Source: an uncultured Modestobacter sp.
Lineage (GTDB): Bacteria; Actinomycetota; Actinomycetes; Mycobacteriales; Geodermatophilaceae
NCBI RefSeq assembly: GCF_947486615.1
Contig: NZ_CANKUD010000006.1
Span: 222,325-286,324 of the forward strand
Length of the DNA stretch: 64,000 nucleotides
Reading direction: 5' to 3'
Within the stretch, counting starts at the first letter, position 1. The number at the start of each line of letters is the position of its first letter. The translations under genes were made by a program, and so were the position numbers. Below, piece after piece: positions 1 through 8,884 of this stretch. The notes below the pieces were generated by a model. It ran no database searches, had not been told where the DNA came from, and saw only the letters and a list, made by a program, of their open reading frames with translations.

Positions 1-1
1 T

Positions 2-241
2 GAGCCGCCGGTGGAGGAGGTCGAGGTCACCGACCTGCTGCTCGTGCTCGACCTCGCCGACGAGGTGCTGGTGGTCGACGAGCACCCGCGCTACCACCTG
101 GGCCGGTGCGCGTACCTGGCCGGCGCGCAGCCGGTCCCGCTGCCCATGGTGGAGGCCCGTACCGACGGCTTCACCCCGTGCGGGGCGTGCACCCCCGACC
201 GGGTGCTGGCCCAGCGGGAACGGGCCCGCCGCTCGGCGTGA
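2..241 (+). CDS. conserved hypothetical protein, 5' end outside window
   Basis: Open reading frame with no stop back to the window edge, so the start may lie upstream; a GTG at 11 is an internal candidate. About 79 residues are visible. It contains a His-Pro-Arg-Tyr-His-Leu segment, a single Cys, a PLP..EAR segment and a C-terminal Pro-Cys-x-x-Cys pair, so Cys and His residues are spaced in a way that could bind a metal. I do not recognise the family. It converges on ileS and ends just before a strong hairpin. Real coding is likely from the frame-consistent GC bias and the conserved-looking Cys/His pattern, but no function is claimed. Confidence 0.6.
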   Translation, partial: EPPVEEVEVTDLLLVLDLADEVLVVDEHPRYHLGRCAYLAGAQPVPLPMVEARTDGFTPCGACTPDRVLAQRERARRSA

Positions 242-242
242 C

Positions 243-292
243 CGTCGTCCGCCCTCCCCGCCGCGGGACCGCGACGGGGAGGGCGGACGACG
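243..292. terminator. bidirectional hairpin terminator between convergent genes
   Basis: Perfect 18-bp inverted repeat (243-260 with 275-292) around a 14-nt loop. It sits exactly between the stop of the upstream hypothetical gene and the stop of ileS. There is no T-tract, as is common in GC-rich actinobacteria. Confidence 0.8.
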
Positions 293-3200
293 TCAGCTGC
301 GGGCCGGGGCGATCCAGACGGAGGCCCCGGCGGGAGCCTCGAGCGGCTCGCCGGGGCCGGTGGCCTGGGCGTGCACCGTGAGGGCGAGCACCTCGGCGGA
401 GAGCTGCCCGGCCTGCTCGGTGAGCGCCTGGGCGATGGCGCCGTCCCCGGTCCACCACAGCTCGATCCGGTCGCTGACGGCCAGCCCGCGGGACTTGCGG
501 GCGTCCTGGACCAGCCGGACCACCTCGCGGACCAGTCCGGCCCGCTCCAGCTCGGGGGTGAGCGTGAGGTCCAGCGCCACGGTCAGCCCGCCGGCCGAGG
601 CCACGGTCCAGCCCTCGCGCGGGGTCTCGGTGACGATCAGGTCGCCCTCGGCCAGCGGCACGTCCGCACCCTCGACCGGCACGGTGGCCGTACCGGTGCG
701 GTAGGCGGCGACCAGCTCGGCCGGGTCGGCGGCGGCGACCGCCGTGGCGACCGCCTGCACCTGCTTGCCCAGCCGGCGGCCGACGGCCCGGAAGTCCACC
801 TTCACCGACACGTCGACCAGCGACCCGTCGACGGCGGCGAGCTCGGTCAGCTCGGCGACGTTGAGCTCCTCGGCCACCTCACCGACCAGGTCCCGGGGGA
901 GCTGCGCCCAGCCCGGCGCGGCGATCAGCGCCTGGGCCAGCGGCTGCCGGGTGCGGGCCTTGGCCGAGGTGCGCGCCGAGCGGCCCAGCTCCACCAGCCG
1001 GCGGACCAGGGCCACCTGCTCGACCAGGACGTCGTCCCGGGCGTCCTCGTCGACGGTCGGCCAGCTGGCCAGGTGCACCGAGTCGACCGCGCCCGCGGCA
1101 CCGGGCAGCACGGCGTTGCGCCACACCTGCTCGGTGAGGAACGGGGTGAACGGGGCCATCAGCCGGGTCAGGCCGTCGAGCACCTCGTGCAGCGTGCCGA
1201 GCGCGGCCGGGTCGCCGTCCCAGAAGCGGCGGCGGCTGCGCCGGACGTACCAGTTGGACAGGTCGTCGACGAAGCCGGCGATCAGCCGGCCGGCGGTCTG
1301 GGTGTCGAACTCCTCCAGCGCGTCGGTGACCCCGGCGGTGACCGAGGCCAGCTCCGCCAGCGCCCAGCGGTCCAGCAGCGGCCGCTCCGCCCGCGGGGGG
1401 GCCGGGGTGGCAGCCGGGTCCCAGCCGTTGGTCTCGGCGTACAGGGTGAAGAAGCTGGCGGTGTTCCAGTAGGTCAGCAGGACCTTGCGGACCACCTCGG
1501 ACAGCGTCTCGTGGCCCACCCGGCGGGCCGACCACGGCGAGCCGCCGGCCAGCATGAACCAGCGGACCGCGTCGGCGCCGTGCCGGTCCATCAGCGGCAT
1601 GGGCTCGAGGATGTTGCCCAGGTGCTTGCTCATCTTCCGGCCGTCCTCGGCCAGGATGTGCCCCAGGCAGAGCACGTTCTCGTAGCTGCTCTGCTCGAAC
1701 ACCAGCGTGCCGACGGCCATCAGCGTGTAGAACCAGCCACGGGTCTGGTCGATGGCCTCGGCGATGAACTGCGCCGGGTAGGCCGCCTCGAACTCCGCCT
1801 TGTTGCGGTGCGGTGCGCCCCACTGGGCGAAGGGCATCGAGCCGGAGTCGTACCAGGCGTCGATCACCTGGCGGACGCGGCGGTAGGTGCCCTCCTCGCC
1901 GTCCACGGTGAAGGTGACGTCGTCGATGAACGGCCGGTGCGGGTCCAGGTCGGACAGGTCGGTGCCGGTGAGCTCCGACAGCTCGGCCAGCGAGCCCACC
2001 ACGACCATCCGGCTCGGGTCGGCGTCGTTGCGCCAGATCGGCAGCGGTGTGCCCCAGTACCGGTCCCGGGACAGCGCCCAGTCGACGTTGTTGTTCAGCC
2101 AGTCGCCGTAGCGGCCCCACTGGATGTTCTCCGGGTGCCAGTTCGTGCGCTCGTTCTGCGCCAGCAGCTGGTCCTTGACCTGGCTGGTGCGGATGTACCA
2201 GGAGGGCTGCGCGTAGTACATCAGCGGCGTGTGGCAGCGCCAGCAGTGCGGGTAGCTGTGCTCGTACCGCAGCTCCCGGTAGAGAACGCCCCGGTCCTGC
2301 AGGTCCTGCACCAGCGTCGGGTCGGCGGCCTTGAAGAAGTGCCCACCGACCAGCGGGACGTCGGCGGCGAAGTGCCCGGTCGGGTCGATCGGGTTGACCA
2401 CCGGCAGGCCGTACTCGCGGCAGACGGCGAAGTCCTCGGCGCCGAAGGCGGGGGACTGGTGCACCAGCCCGGTGCCGTCCTCGGTGGTCACGTAGTCGGC
2501 CAGCAGCACGTAGTGCGCGTCCCCCTCGGGGAACTCCACCAGCTCGAAGGGCCGCTGGTAGTGCACCCGCTCCCAGTCGCGCCCGGTGGTGCGCGCCAGC
2601 ACCTCGGCGCCCTCACCCAGGACGGCGGTCAGCAGCGGCTCGGCGACGACGAACGTGCCGTCGTCCGTGCGGGCCACCACGTAGGTGACGTCGGGGTGCA
2701 CGGCGACCGCGGTGTTGGAGGGCAGGGTCCAGGGGGTCGTCGTCCAGATGAGCAGGTCGGCCTTGCCGGCCCACTCGCCGCTGGTGACCGGCAGCCGGAC
2801 GTAGACCGACGGGTCGGTCAGCGTCTCGTAGCCCTGGGCCACCTCGTGGTCGGACAGGCCCGTGCCGCAGCGCGGGCAGTACGGCGCCACCCGGTGGTCC
2901 TCCACCAGCAGGCCCTTGTCGAACACCTGCTTCAGCGACCACCAGACGCTCTCGATGTAGCTGGCGTCCATCGTCCGGTAGGCGGTCGACATGTCGACCC
3001 AGTAGCCCATCCGGTGGGTGAGCTCGGCGAAGGCGTCGACGTGCCGCTCCACCGACTCCCGGCACTTGGCGTTGAACTCGGCGATGCCGAACCGCTCGAT
3101 GTCGGGCTTGCCGGCGAAACCCAGCTCCTGCTCGACGGCGATCTCCACCGGCAGGCCGTGGCAGTCCCAGCCGGCGCGGCGGGGCACCGAGAAGCCCTGC

Positions 3201-3439
3201 ATCGTCTTGAACCGGGGGAAGACGTCCTTGAACGCCCGGGCCTCGATGTGGTGGGTGCCCGGACGGCCGTTGGCGGTGGGCGGACCCTCGTAGAACACCC
3301 ACTGCGGCTTGTCGGCCGACCCCTCGAGCGAGCGGGCGAAGACCTTGTCGGCCTCCCACTGCTCGAGGACCTCGTGCTCGAGGGCCGGCAGGTCGACCTG
3401 CGGGGGAAGGGCCCGGAACGGCCCGGTGGGAGCACTCAC
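293..3439 (-). CDS. ileS: isoleucyl-tRNA synthetase
   Basis: Class I aminoacyl-tRNA synthetase charging tRNA-Ile in the cytoplasm. About 1,048 residues, the usual size for actinobacterial IleRS. The N-terminal signature reads PPTANGRPGTHH (the HIGH-box region), followed by an editing CP1 insertion with the WTTTPWTLPSN motif, Cys pairs, and KMSKH in GRKMSKHLGN near mid-protein; an anticodon-binding region ends the protein. The open frame continues to 3580 but would overlap the divergent antiporter gene. I prefer GTG at 3439 because GATGAT lies 7 nt upstream, as in the leaderless genes nearby; ATG at 3451 or 3448 is possible. It ends at the bidirectional hairpin. Confidence 0.95.
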   Translation of the reverse strand: MSAPTGPFRALPPQVDLPALEHEVLEQWEADKVFARSLEGSADKPQWVFYEGPPTANGRPGTHHIEARAFKDVFPRFKTMQGFSVPRRAGWDCHGLPVEIAVEQELGFAGKPDIERFGIAEFNAKCRESVERHVDAFAELTHRMGYWVDMSTAYRTMDASYIESVWWSLKQVFDKGLLVEDHRVAPYCPRCGTGLSDHEVAQGYETLTDPSVYVRLPVTSGEWAGKADLLIWTTTPWTLPSNTAVAVHPDVTYVVARTDDGTFVVAEPLLTAVLGEGAEVLARTTGRDWERVHYQRPFELVEFPEGDAHYVLLADYVTTEDGTGLVHQSPAFGAEDFAVCREYGLPVVNPIDPTGHFAADVPLVGGHFFKAADPTLVQDLQDRGVLYRELRYEHSYPHCWRCHTPLMYYAQPSWYIRTSQVKDQLLAQNERTNWHPENIQWGRYGDWLNNNVDWALSRDRYWGTPLPIWRNDADPSRMVVVGSLAELSELTGTDLSDLDPHRPFIDDVTFTVDGEEGTYRRVRQVIDAWYDSGSMPFAQWGAPHRNKAEFEAAYPAQFIAEAIDQTRGWFYTLMAVGTLVFEQSSYENVLCLGHILAEDGRKMSKHLGNILEPMPLMDRHGADAVRWFMLAGGSPWSARRVGHETLSEVVRKVLLTYWNTASFFTLYAETNGWDPAATPAPPRAERPLLDRWALAELASVTAGVTDALEEFDTQTAGRLIAGFVDDLSNWYVRRSRRRFWDGDPAALGTLHEVLDGLTRLMAPFTPFLTEQVWRNAVLPGAAGAVDSVHLASWPTVDEDARDDVLVEQVALVRRLVELGRSARTSAKARTRQPLAQALIAAPGWAQLPRDLVGEVAEELNVAELTELAAVDGSLVDVSVKVDFRAVGRRLGKQVQAVATAVAAADPAELVAAYRTGTATVPVEGADVPLAEGDLIVTETPREGWTVASAGGLTVALDLTLTPELERAGLVREVVRLVQDARKSRGLAVSDRIELWWTGDGAIAQALTEQAGQLSAEVLALTVHAQATGPGEPLEAPAGASVWIAPARS

Positions 3440-3548
3440 GGGGTCCATCATCCCCGACCCCGCCACCCGCCCCGCGCAGCCGCCGGTCCGCGCCGGGTCC
3501 CGGGGCCGGCACCCCCGTACGGGAGACTGCCCCCATGGGGGCCTGCCG

Positions 3549-5060
3549 ATGAACACGACGGTCACCGTCGCGTTGGCCATCGGTGCGCTGGTGGTGCTCG
3601 TCGCCGCGGTGGCCCTGCGGCTGGCCGACCGGATCGGGCTGCCCTCGCTGCTGATCTACCTGGCCCTGGGCGTCGCGCTCGGGGAGAGCGGCCTGGGCGT
3701 CGAGTTCGAGGACGTCGGGCTCACCCAGACCCTGGGCGTCGCCGCCCTGGTGGTGATCCTCGCCGAGGGCGGGCTGACCACCCGGTGGTCCGACGTGCGC
3801 CGGGCGGTCGGCCCCGGGATCGCGTTGGCCACGGTCGGCGTGGTCGTCAGCATCGCCGTGGTCGCCGGGATCGCCGTCTGGCTGCTGGACTTCTCCTGGC
3901 CGTTCGCGCTGCTGCTCGGTGCGGTGGTCACCTCCACCGACGCGGCCGCCGTCTTCTCCACCCTGCGCCGGATCCCGCTGCCCCGGCGGATGGTCGCAGC
4001 ACTGGAGCTGGAGTCCGGGCTCAACGACGCCCCGGTGATCCTGCTGGTGCTCGCGCTCAGCGAGCAGCTGACCGGCGGGGCCACGCAGGCCTGGTACCTG
4101 GTGCTCGCCGAGGTGCTCGGTGAGCTGGCGGGCGGGACGGCGATCGGCGTGGGAATCGGCTTCGGTGGCGCCTGGCTGCTGCGCCGCGCGGCACTGCCGC
4201 TGGTCGGCTTCTACCCGCTGGCGACGCTGGCGCTCTGCGTGCTGGCCTTCGCCTCGGCGGACCTCGCGCACACCTCCGGCTTCGTGGCCGTCTACCTGTG
4301 CGGCCTGGTGCTGGGCAACGCGTCGCTGCCGCACCGCGCCGGGACCATCGGCTTCGCCGAGGGGCTGGCCTCCCTCGCCCAGATCGGGCTGTTCGTGCTG
4401 CTCGGGCTGCTCGTCTCACCCTCCCGGCTGCCCGATGCGCTGCTGCCGGCGCTGCTCATCGGCGGCGCGCTGCTGCTGGTGGCCCGCCCGCTGTCGGTGC
4501 TGCTCAGCCTGGTCTGGTTCCGGATGCCGTTCTCCCAGCAGCTGTTCGTCTCCTGGGCCGGGCTGCGCGGGGCGGTCCCGATCGTGCTGGCGACCTTCCC
4601 GATCGCCGCCGCGGTGCCCGGTGCCACGCGGGTGTTCGACACGGTGTTCGTGCTGGTGGTCGTCTTCACCGTCGTCCAGGGCTGGTCGCTGCCGGCGATG
4701 GCCCGGCTGCTGCGGATCGCCACCCCGGTCACCCCGCGTGACATCGACGTGGAGTCCGCGCCGCTGGACGAGCTGGGCGCGGAGCTGATGCAGCTGCGGG
4801 TGCCGGAGAGCTCCCGGCTGCACGGCGTCTACCTGCCCGAACTGCGGCTGCCCCAGGACTCCGCGGTCGTGCTCGTCGTGCGCGACGGCCGGCCGTTCGT
4901 GCCCGACCGGGACACCCGGCTGATGCGCGGTGACCAGGCGCTGCTGGTGTCCGCGCGCGGCTCCCGGGAGGAGGCCGAACGACGGCTGCGGGCCGTCAGC
5001 CGGGCGGGTCGCCTGGCCACCTGGCGCGGCGAGGGCGGCCGGCCCAGCGAGAGTGATTGA
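3549..5060 (+). CDS. CPA1-type cation/proton antiporter with C-terminal TrkA-C-like domain
   Basis: 503 residues. Roughly the first 390 form 11-13 hydrophobic segments of the Na+(K+)/H+ exchanger fold, including EGGLTTRW and a TSTDAAAVFS segment typical of the ion-binding helices of NhaP/CPA1 proteins. The last about 90 residues are soluble, with a pattern (ELMQLRVPESSRLHG ... GDQALLVS) that fits a regulatory TrkA-C domain. The role is probably K+ or Na+ efflux coupled to proton entry at the plasma membrane; the ion is not predictable. ATG 3549 is chosen because the hydrophobic N-terminus begins there and a G-rich stretch precedes it. Divergent from ileS. Confidence 0.88.
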   Translation: MNTTVTVALAIGALVVLVAAVALRLADRIGLPSLLIYLALGVALGESGLGVEFEDVGLTQTLGVAALVVILAEGGLTTRWSDVRRAVGPGIALATVGVVVSIAVVAGIAVWLLDFSWPFALLLGAVVTSTDAAAVFSTLRRIPLPRRMVAALELESGLNDAPVILLVLALSEQLTGGATQAWYLVLAEVLGELAGGTAIGVGIGFGGAWLLRRAALPLVGFYPLATLALCVLAFASADLAHTSGFVAVYLCGLVLGNASLPHRAGTIGFAEGLASLAQIGLFVLLGLLVSPSRLPDALLPALLIGGALLLVARPLSVLLSLVWFRMPFSQQLFVSWAGLRGAVPIVLATFPIAAAVPGATRVFDTVFVLVVVFTVVQGWSLPAMARLLRIATPVTPRDIDVESAPLDELGAELMQLRVPESSRLHGVYLPELRLPQDSAVVLVVRDGRPFVPDRDTRLMRGDQALLVSARGSREEAERRLRAVSRAGRLATWRGEGGRPSESD

Positions 5061-5182
5061 GCCACTGGCCGCCACCGGCCTCCCGGCGGGAGCTGCACCC
5101 GGTCCCTGACGAGCCACGGCGAGGCGTTCAGCGCCGGCCCGGTCTCGGCGAGTGCTGCCGCTGTCCGGGTTGACCCGGTCGA

Positions 5183-5222
5183 GCGGGGGTTGAGCCGCGC
5201 TACGACGCGGCTCAACCCCCGC
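5183..5222. terminator. perfect 17-bp hairpin downstream of antiporter gene
   Basis: 5183-5199 pairs perfectly with 5206-5222 around the 6-nt loop CTACGA. It is about 120 bp beyond the antiporter stop and could terminate that transcript, or mqo read-through from the other side. Confidence 0.6.
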
Positions 5223-5315
5223 TGAGGCGGCTCAACCCGGGCATCGTCGAGCGGACATGGTCAACCCCGGCACTGTCGGCCCCGGACGGTGACGTCCGGT
5301 CTGCCGGCAGGTGCG

Positions 5316-5339
5316 GGTCGGTCGGTCGGTCGGTCGGTC
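5316..5339. repeat. (GGTC)6 tetranucleotide repeat
   Basis: Six uninterrupted GGTC units followed by a partial unit. Non-coding, so length change would not alter a protein. Confidence 0.8.
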
Positions 5340-5384
5340 GTCCCGACCCGGGGCCGTCGACGTCCGGGTCGACCCGGTTGGGAT

Positions 5385-5418
5385 GGGGTCGAGCCGCGTC
5401 AGGGCGCGGTTCGACCCC
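5385..5418. terminator. 14-bp hairpin 42 bp downstream of mqo
   Basis: 5385-5398 pairs with 5405-5418 with one G-T-type mismatch around a 6-nt loop. It lies just past the mqo stop, and its arms carry the same GGTCGAGCC/GGTTCGACC motif seen in the rest of this gap. Confidence 0.55.
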
Positions 5419-5460
5419 AGATGGCGCGGCTCGACCCGCGGCGGGTGGAGGCGGTGCAGA

Positions 5461-6948
5461 TCAGCCCTGGAGCTCCAGGGTCTTGGTGGTGTCGGCGCGC
5501 ACCTGCGCCAGCAGCTCGGGCTCGGCGGAGAGCTCGCGGCCGTAGGAGGGGATGGCCTCCTGCAGCAGCGGCCGCCAGGCGTCGATCCGGTCGGGGAAGC
5601 AGCGCTCCAGCAGCGTGAGCATCGCCGCGGTGGCGGTGGAGGCACCGGGCGAGGCGCCCAGCAGGCCGGCGACCGTGCCCTCGGCGCCCACGATCAGCTC
5701 GGTGCCGAACTGCAGCACCCCGCGGCCGGTGGTCGGGTCCTGCTTGATCACCTGCACGCGCTGACCGGCGGTGATCAGCTCCCAGTCGTCCTGCTCGGCG
5801 GTCGGCACGAACTCCTCCAGCGCACGGAACCGGGCGCTGGTCGACTGCAGGACCTGGCCGATCAGGTACTTCGTCAGCGGGATGTTGGCGATCCCCGCGC
5901 CCAGCATCGAGCCCAGGTTGCCGCTGCGCACCGACTTCGGCAGGTCCCACATCGACCCGGCCTTGAGGAACTTGGGGGAGAAGCCGGCGTAGGGCCCGAA
6001 CAGCAGGGCCTGCTCGCCGTCGATCAGCCGCAGGTCCAGGTGCGGCACCGACATCGGCGGCGCCCCGACCTTGGCCTGGCCGTAGACCTTGGCCTGGTGC
6101 CGGGCGACCAGCTCCGGGTTGCGGGTGCGCAGGAACTGGCCGCTCACCGGGAAGCCACCGAACCCGCGGATCTCCGGGATGCCCGCACCCTGCAGCAGGG
6201 GCAGCGCCCCGCCGCCCGCACCGACGAACAGGAACCGGCTCCGCACGGTGCGCTTCTTGCCGCTGGTGAGGTCGGTGACGGTGGTCGCCCAGCGGCCGTC
6301 CCGCTCCCGGCGGACCCTGCGCACCCGGTGCTGCAGGTGCAGCTGCACCCCGCGACCGACGGCGTCGTCCAGCAGCAGCCGGGTGAGCGCGCCGAAGTTG
6401 ACGTCGGTGCCGGCCAGCGACCGGGTGGCCGCCACCGGCTCGCCGTCGGCCCGGTCGGCCATCATCAGCGGCAGCCACTCGGCCAGGACGGCGGGGTCGT
6501 CGGTGAACTCCAGGCCGGCGAACAGCGGCTGCGGGGCCAGCGCCTCGTAGCGGTTGCGCATGTACCGGTGGCCCTCGGTGCCGGTGACGAAGCTGACGTG
6601 CGGCACCGAGGTGATGAAGGTCTTGGGGGAGTCGGTCAGCCCGCTGCGCACCAGGTGCGACCAGAACTGGCGGGACACCTGGAACTGCTCGTTGATGCCG
6701 ACGGCCTTGGCCGGGTCGACCGTGCCGTCGGGGCGGGCCGGGGTGTAGTTCAGCTCGCACAGCGCGGAGTGCCCGGTGCCGGCGTTGTTCCACGGACCGG
6801 AGCTCTCCCCGGCCACCTCGGTGCCGGACTCGAACACCTGGACGGTCCAGTCCGGCGCGACGATGCCGAACAGGGCGGCCAGCGTCGCGCTCATGATGCC
6901 GCCGCCGACGAGGACTACGTCGGGGTTCGAGGAACCATCCGTGGTCAA
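5461..6948 (-). CDS. mqo: malate:quinone oxidoreductase
   Basis: FAD-dependent, membrane-associated oxidation of malate to oxaloacetate with electrons passed to quinone. 495 residues, the usual family length. An N-terminal Rossmann GGGIMSAT dinucleotide motif is followed by the family patterns [30 protein letters not shown] and GFGGFPVSG. The open frame runs far upstream through unrelated sequence. The start is TTG at 6948, fixed by GGAGG at 6955-6959 with 6-nt spacing and by the position of the Rossmann motif. Convergent with the antiporter across the repeat-rich gap. Confidence 0.95.
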   Translation of the reverse strand: MTTDGSSNPDVVLVGGGIMSATLAALFGIVAPDWTVQVFESGTEVAGESSGPWNNAGTGHSALCELNYTPARPDGTVDPAKAVGINEQFQVSRQFWSHLVRSGLTDSPKTFITSVPHVSFVTGTEGHRYMRNRYEALAPQPLFAGLEFTDDPAVLAEWLPLMMADRADGEPVAATRSLAGTDVNFGALTRLLLDDAVGRGVQLHLQHRVRRVRRERDGRWATTVTDLTSGKKRTVRSRFLFVGAGGGALPLLQGAGIPEIRGFGGFPVSGQFLRTRNPELVARHQAKVYGQAKVGAPPMSVPHLDLRLIDGEQALLFGPYAGFSPKFLKAGSMWDLPKSVRSGNLGSMLGAGIANIPLTKYLIGQVLQSTSARFRALEEFVPTAEQDDWELITAGQRVQVIKQDPTTGRGVLQFGTELIVGAEGTVAGLLGASPGASTATAAMLTLLERCFPDRIDAWRPLLQEAIPSYGRELSAEPELLAQVRADTTKTLELQG

Positions 6949-7260
6949 GATCTGCCTCCGAGACGTCAAGTGCGTACCGACCCATCGTCGTCCGACCCTC
7001 AGGACGACACGGCCCGAACCCGGTGCTCCCCCCGATCTGAGGGGATGAGATGCATCACAACCGCTGTCCCGAGGGTCCTCTGCGCCCAGTCGGAGCGCAT
7101 CGCGGCGGGAGGACAGCCTCGCACCGCCGGCCGACCGCGGCGCGGGCCTCCTGGGGCGTGCCGCGGTTGCCGGGGCAGCGTGGCAGCCGGCTCCCTCCTG
7201 CTCCGCCGCTATCGTCGTCGATGGACGTGGCCACCGGGGCCGCCAGCGGGGAGGACGGCG
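6949..7260. promoter_or_regulatory. divergent mqo/lspA upstream region
   Basis: 312 bp between divergent genes. It holds the mqo ribosome site (6955-6959) and, on the lspA side, a TATCGT hexamer at 7210-7215 about 46 nt before the lspA ATG that may be its -10. No convincing ORF or long repeat seen. Confidence 0.4.
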
Positions 7261-7830
7261 ATGTCCGAGCAGCCCGAGACCTCGACGCCCCCGTCGGCGG
7301 ACGCACCCACCCCCGCGCGCCGGCCGAAGGCGGCCCTGCTGCTGGGGCTGGCCGCCGGCATCCTGGCCCTGGACCTGGCCACCAAGCTGCTGGTGGTCGC
7401 CACGCTGTCCGACCGTGAGCCGCTGCGGCTGCTGGGCGGCGCGGTCTACCTGACCGAGGCGCGGAACACCGGCGCGGCGTTCTCCTTCGCCGAGGGCGCC
7501 ACCGTGGTGTTCACGCTGATCGCCGTGGCCGTCGCCGTGGTCATCGTCCGCAGCGCCCGCAAGCTGTTCTCCACCGGCTGGGCCGTGGCGCTCGGGCTGG
7601 TCCTCGGCGGGGCGCTGGGCAACCTGATCGACCGGGTGTTCCGCGACCCGGGCTTCCTGCGCGGCGGGGTCGTCGACTTCGTCTCGCTGTTCGACCCCTA
7701 CGGCGAGGTGTGGCCGATCTTCAACGTCGCCGACTCGGCGATCGTCTGCGGTGGGGTGCTGGGAGCGCTGCTCGCCTTCCGCGGCATCGAGTTCGACGGC
7801 AGCCGGGCCTCGGACAGCACCGAGGACTGA
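7261..7830 (+). CDS. lspA: prolipoprotein signal peptidase (signal peptidase II)
   Basis: Integral membrane aspartic protease that cleaves signal peptides of diacylglyceryl-modified prolipoproteins. 189 residues with four predicted membrane helices. The catalytic Asp pair is visible: D124 in GNLIDRVF and D158 in FNVADSAI, and the NTGAAFS motif precedes them. The N-terminus has a 25-residue Pro/Thr-rich cytoplasmic extension. ATG 7261 has GGGGAGG a few bases upstream. It works after Lgt, whose gene is near 40.5 kb in this window. Followed by rluD with a repeat copy between. Confidence 0.95.
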   Translation: MSEQPETSTPPSADAPTPARRPKAALLLGLAAGILALDLATKLLVVATLSDREPLRLLGGAVYLTEARNTGAAFSFAEGATVVFTLIAVAVAVVIVRSARKLFSTGWAVALGLVLGGALGNLIDRVFRDPGFLRGGVVDFVSLFDPYGEVWPIFNVADSAIVCGGVLGALLAFRGIEFDGSRASDSTED

Positions 7831-7892
7831 GCCGTGGCCCCGCCCAGAGGCTCGCCGCGAGCGTGCGAGCGGTGAGGGGGACGGCGTCCTTC
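7831..7892. repeat. dispersed structured repeat, copy E (lspA-rluD gap)
   Basis: Reverse-oriented member of the family described under findings. It shares with copy F the core CAGAGGCTCGCC and GAGCGTGCGAG and ends TCCTTC, directly before the rluD start region. The outer arms pair imperfectly (GCCGT/ACGGC plus CCCC/GGGG). Confidence 0.7.
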
Positions 7893-7906
7893 TGCACAAT
7901 GGGGCG

Positions 7907-8872
7907 GTGACCAGCTCTCCCGGCCCGACCTCGACCGACGGCCGCCGGGGGGAGCTCCGTTCGCTGCCAGTGCCCGACGGGCTCGAGGGCCAGCGGGTCG
8001 ACCAGGCACTGACCCGGCTGTTCGGGCTCACCCGGGCCGTGGCCGCCGAGCTGGCCGACGCCGGCGCGGTCGTCGTCGACGGGCGGGCCCGGGGCAAGGG
8101 CGACCGGCTGTCCGGGGGCAGCTGGCTGGAGGTCGAGCTGCCGCCGCCGCCGGGCGAGCCGGTGGCCCCGCAGCCGGTCGACGGGCTCACCGTCGTCCAC
8201 GACGACGACGACGTGGTGGTCATCGACAAGCCGGTCGGTGTCGCCGCGCACGGCAGCCCGGGCTGGGACGGCCCGACCGTCACCGGCGGGCTGGCCGCGG
8301 CCGGCTACCGGATCAGCACCAGCGGTGCGGCCGAGCGGCAGGGCATCGTGCACCGGCTGGACGCCGCGACCACCGGGCTGATGGTGGTGGCGAAGAGCGA
8401 GCGCGCGTACACCCTGCTCAAGGCGGCGTTCAAGGAGCGCACCGTCGACAAGGGCTACCAGGCGCTGGTGCAGGGGCACCCCGATCCGTCCAAGGGCACC
8501 ATCGACGCCCCCATCGACCGGCACCCCAAGCACGACTGGCGGTTCGCCGTGGTGACCGGCGGCCGGCCCTCGGTCACCCACTACGAGGTGGTCGAGGCGT
8601 TCCCGGCGGCCAGCCTGGTCGACGTGCACCTGGAGACCGGGCGCACCCACCAGATCCGGGTGCACTTCTCGGCGCTGCGGCACCCCTGCGTCGGTGACAT
8701 GACCTACGGCGCGGACCCCACGCTCGCCGCCCGGCTGGGCGTCTCCCGGCAGTGGCTGCACGCCGTCCGGCTGGGCTTCGCCCACCCGGCCGACGGGCGC
8801 TGGGTGGAGTTCACCAGCGACCACCCCGCCGACCTGGCCGGGGCGCTGGCCGTCCTGCGCGCCGAGAACTGA
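7907..8872 (+). CDS. rluD: RluD-family 23S rRNA pseudouridine synthase
   Basis: 321 residues. An N-terminal S4-like RNA-binding domain (about residues 20-80, [12 protein letters not shown]) is followed by the RluA/RluD catalytic domain. The catalytic Asp is D152 in [12 protein letters not shown], and [12 protein letters not shown] is the second conserved block. It isomerises specific uridines in large-subunit rRNA; the exact site cannot be told from sequence, so the symbol means the family. GTG 7907 is chosen: CACAAT lies 6 nt upstream, with no Shine-Dalgarno sequence. Downstream of lspA, the common order in actinobacteria. Confidence 0.9.
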   Translation: MTSSPGPTSTDGRRGELRSLPVPDGLEGQRVDQALTRLFGLTRAVAAELADAGAVVVDGRARGKGDRLSGGSWLEVELPPPPGEPVAPQPVDGLTVVHDDDDVVVIDKPVGVAAHGSPGWDGPTVTGGLAAAGYRISTSGAAERQGIVHRLDAATTGLMVVAKSERAYTLLKAAFKERTVDKGYQALVQGHPDPSKGTIDAPIDRHPKHDWRFAVVTGGRPSVTHYEVVEAFPAASLVDVHLETGRTHQIRVHFSALRHPCVGDMTYGADPTLAARLGVSRQWLHAVRLGFAHPADGRWVEFTSDHPADLAGALAVLRAEN

Positions 8873-8884
8873 GCCCCGCCCCTC

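Larger units (their letters stand above)
5061..5460. other. 400-bp gene-free region rich in short inverted repeats
   Basis: The space between the convergent antiporter and mqo genes has no credible ORF. It holds two hairpins (5183-5222, 5385-5418), a GGTC tetranucleotide tract (5316-5339) and nine copies of an approximately 8-9-bp motif of the type GG(T/C)T(C/G)(A/G)A(C/G)CC in both orientations between 5168 and 5436. Confidence 0.75.

Noticed and set aside
371..4123. 1,250-codon open frame on the plus strand opposite ileS
   Set aside because: It is antisense to a complete ileS, rich in Gly/Arg/His/Val with no domain pattern; an artefact of high GC in the third frame.
5061..5460. Insertion sequence remnant in the antiporter-mqo gap
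   Set aside because: No transposase fragment, no terminal inverted repeats with target duplication; only short motifs.
6949..8283. Upstream extension of the mqo frame to 940 residues
   Set aside because: The extension is antisense to lspA and rluD, and a TTG start with a good ribosome site sits exactly before the FAD motif.
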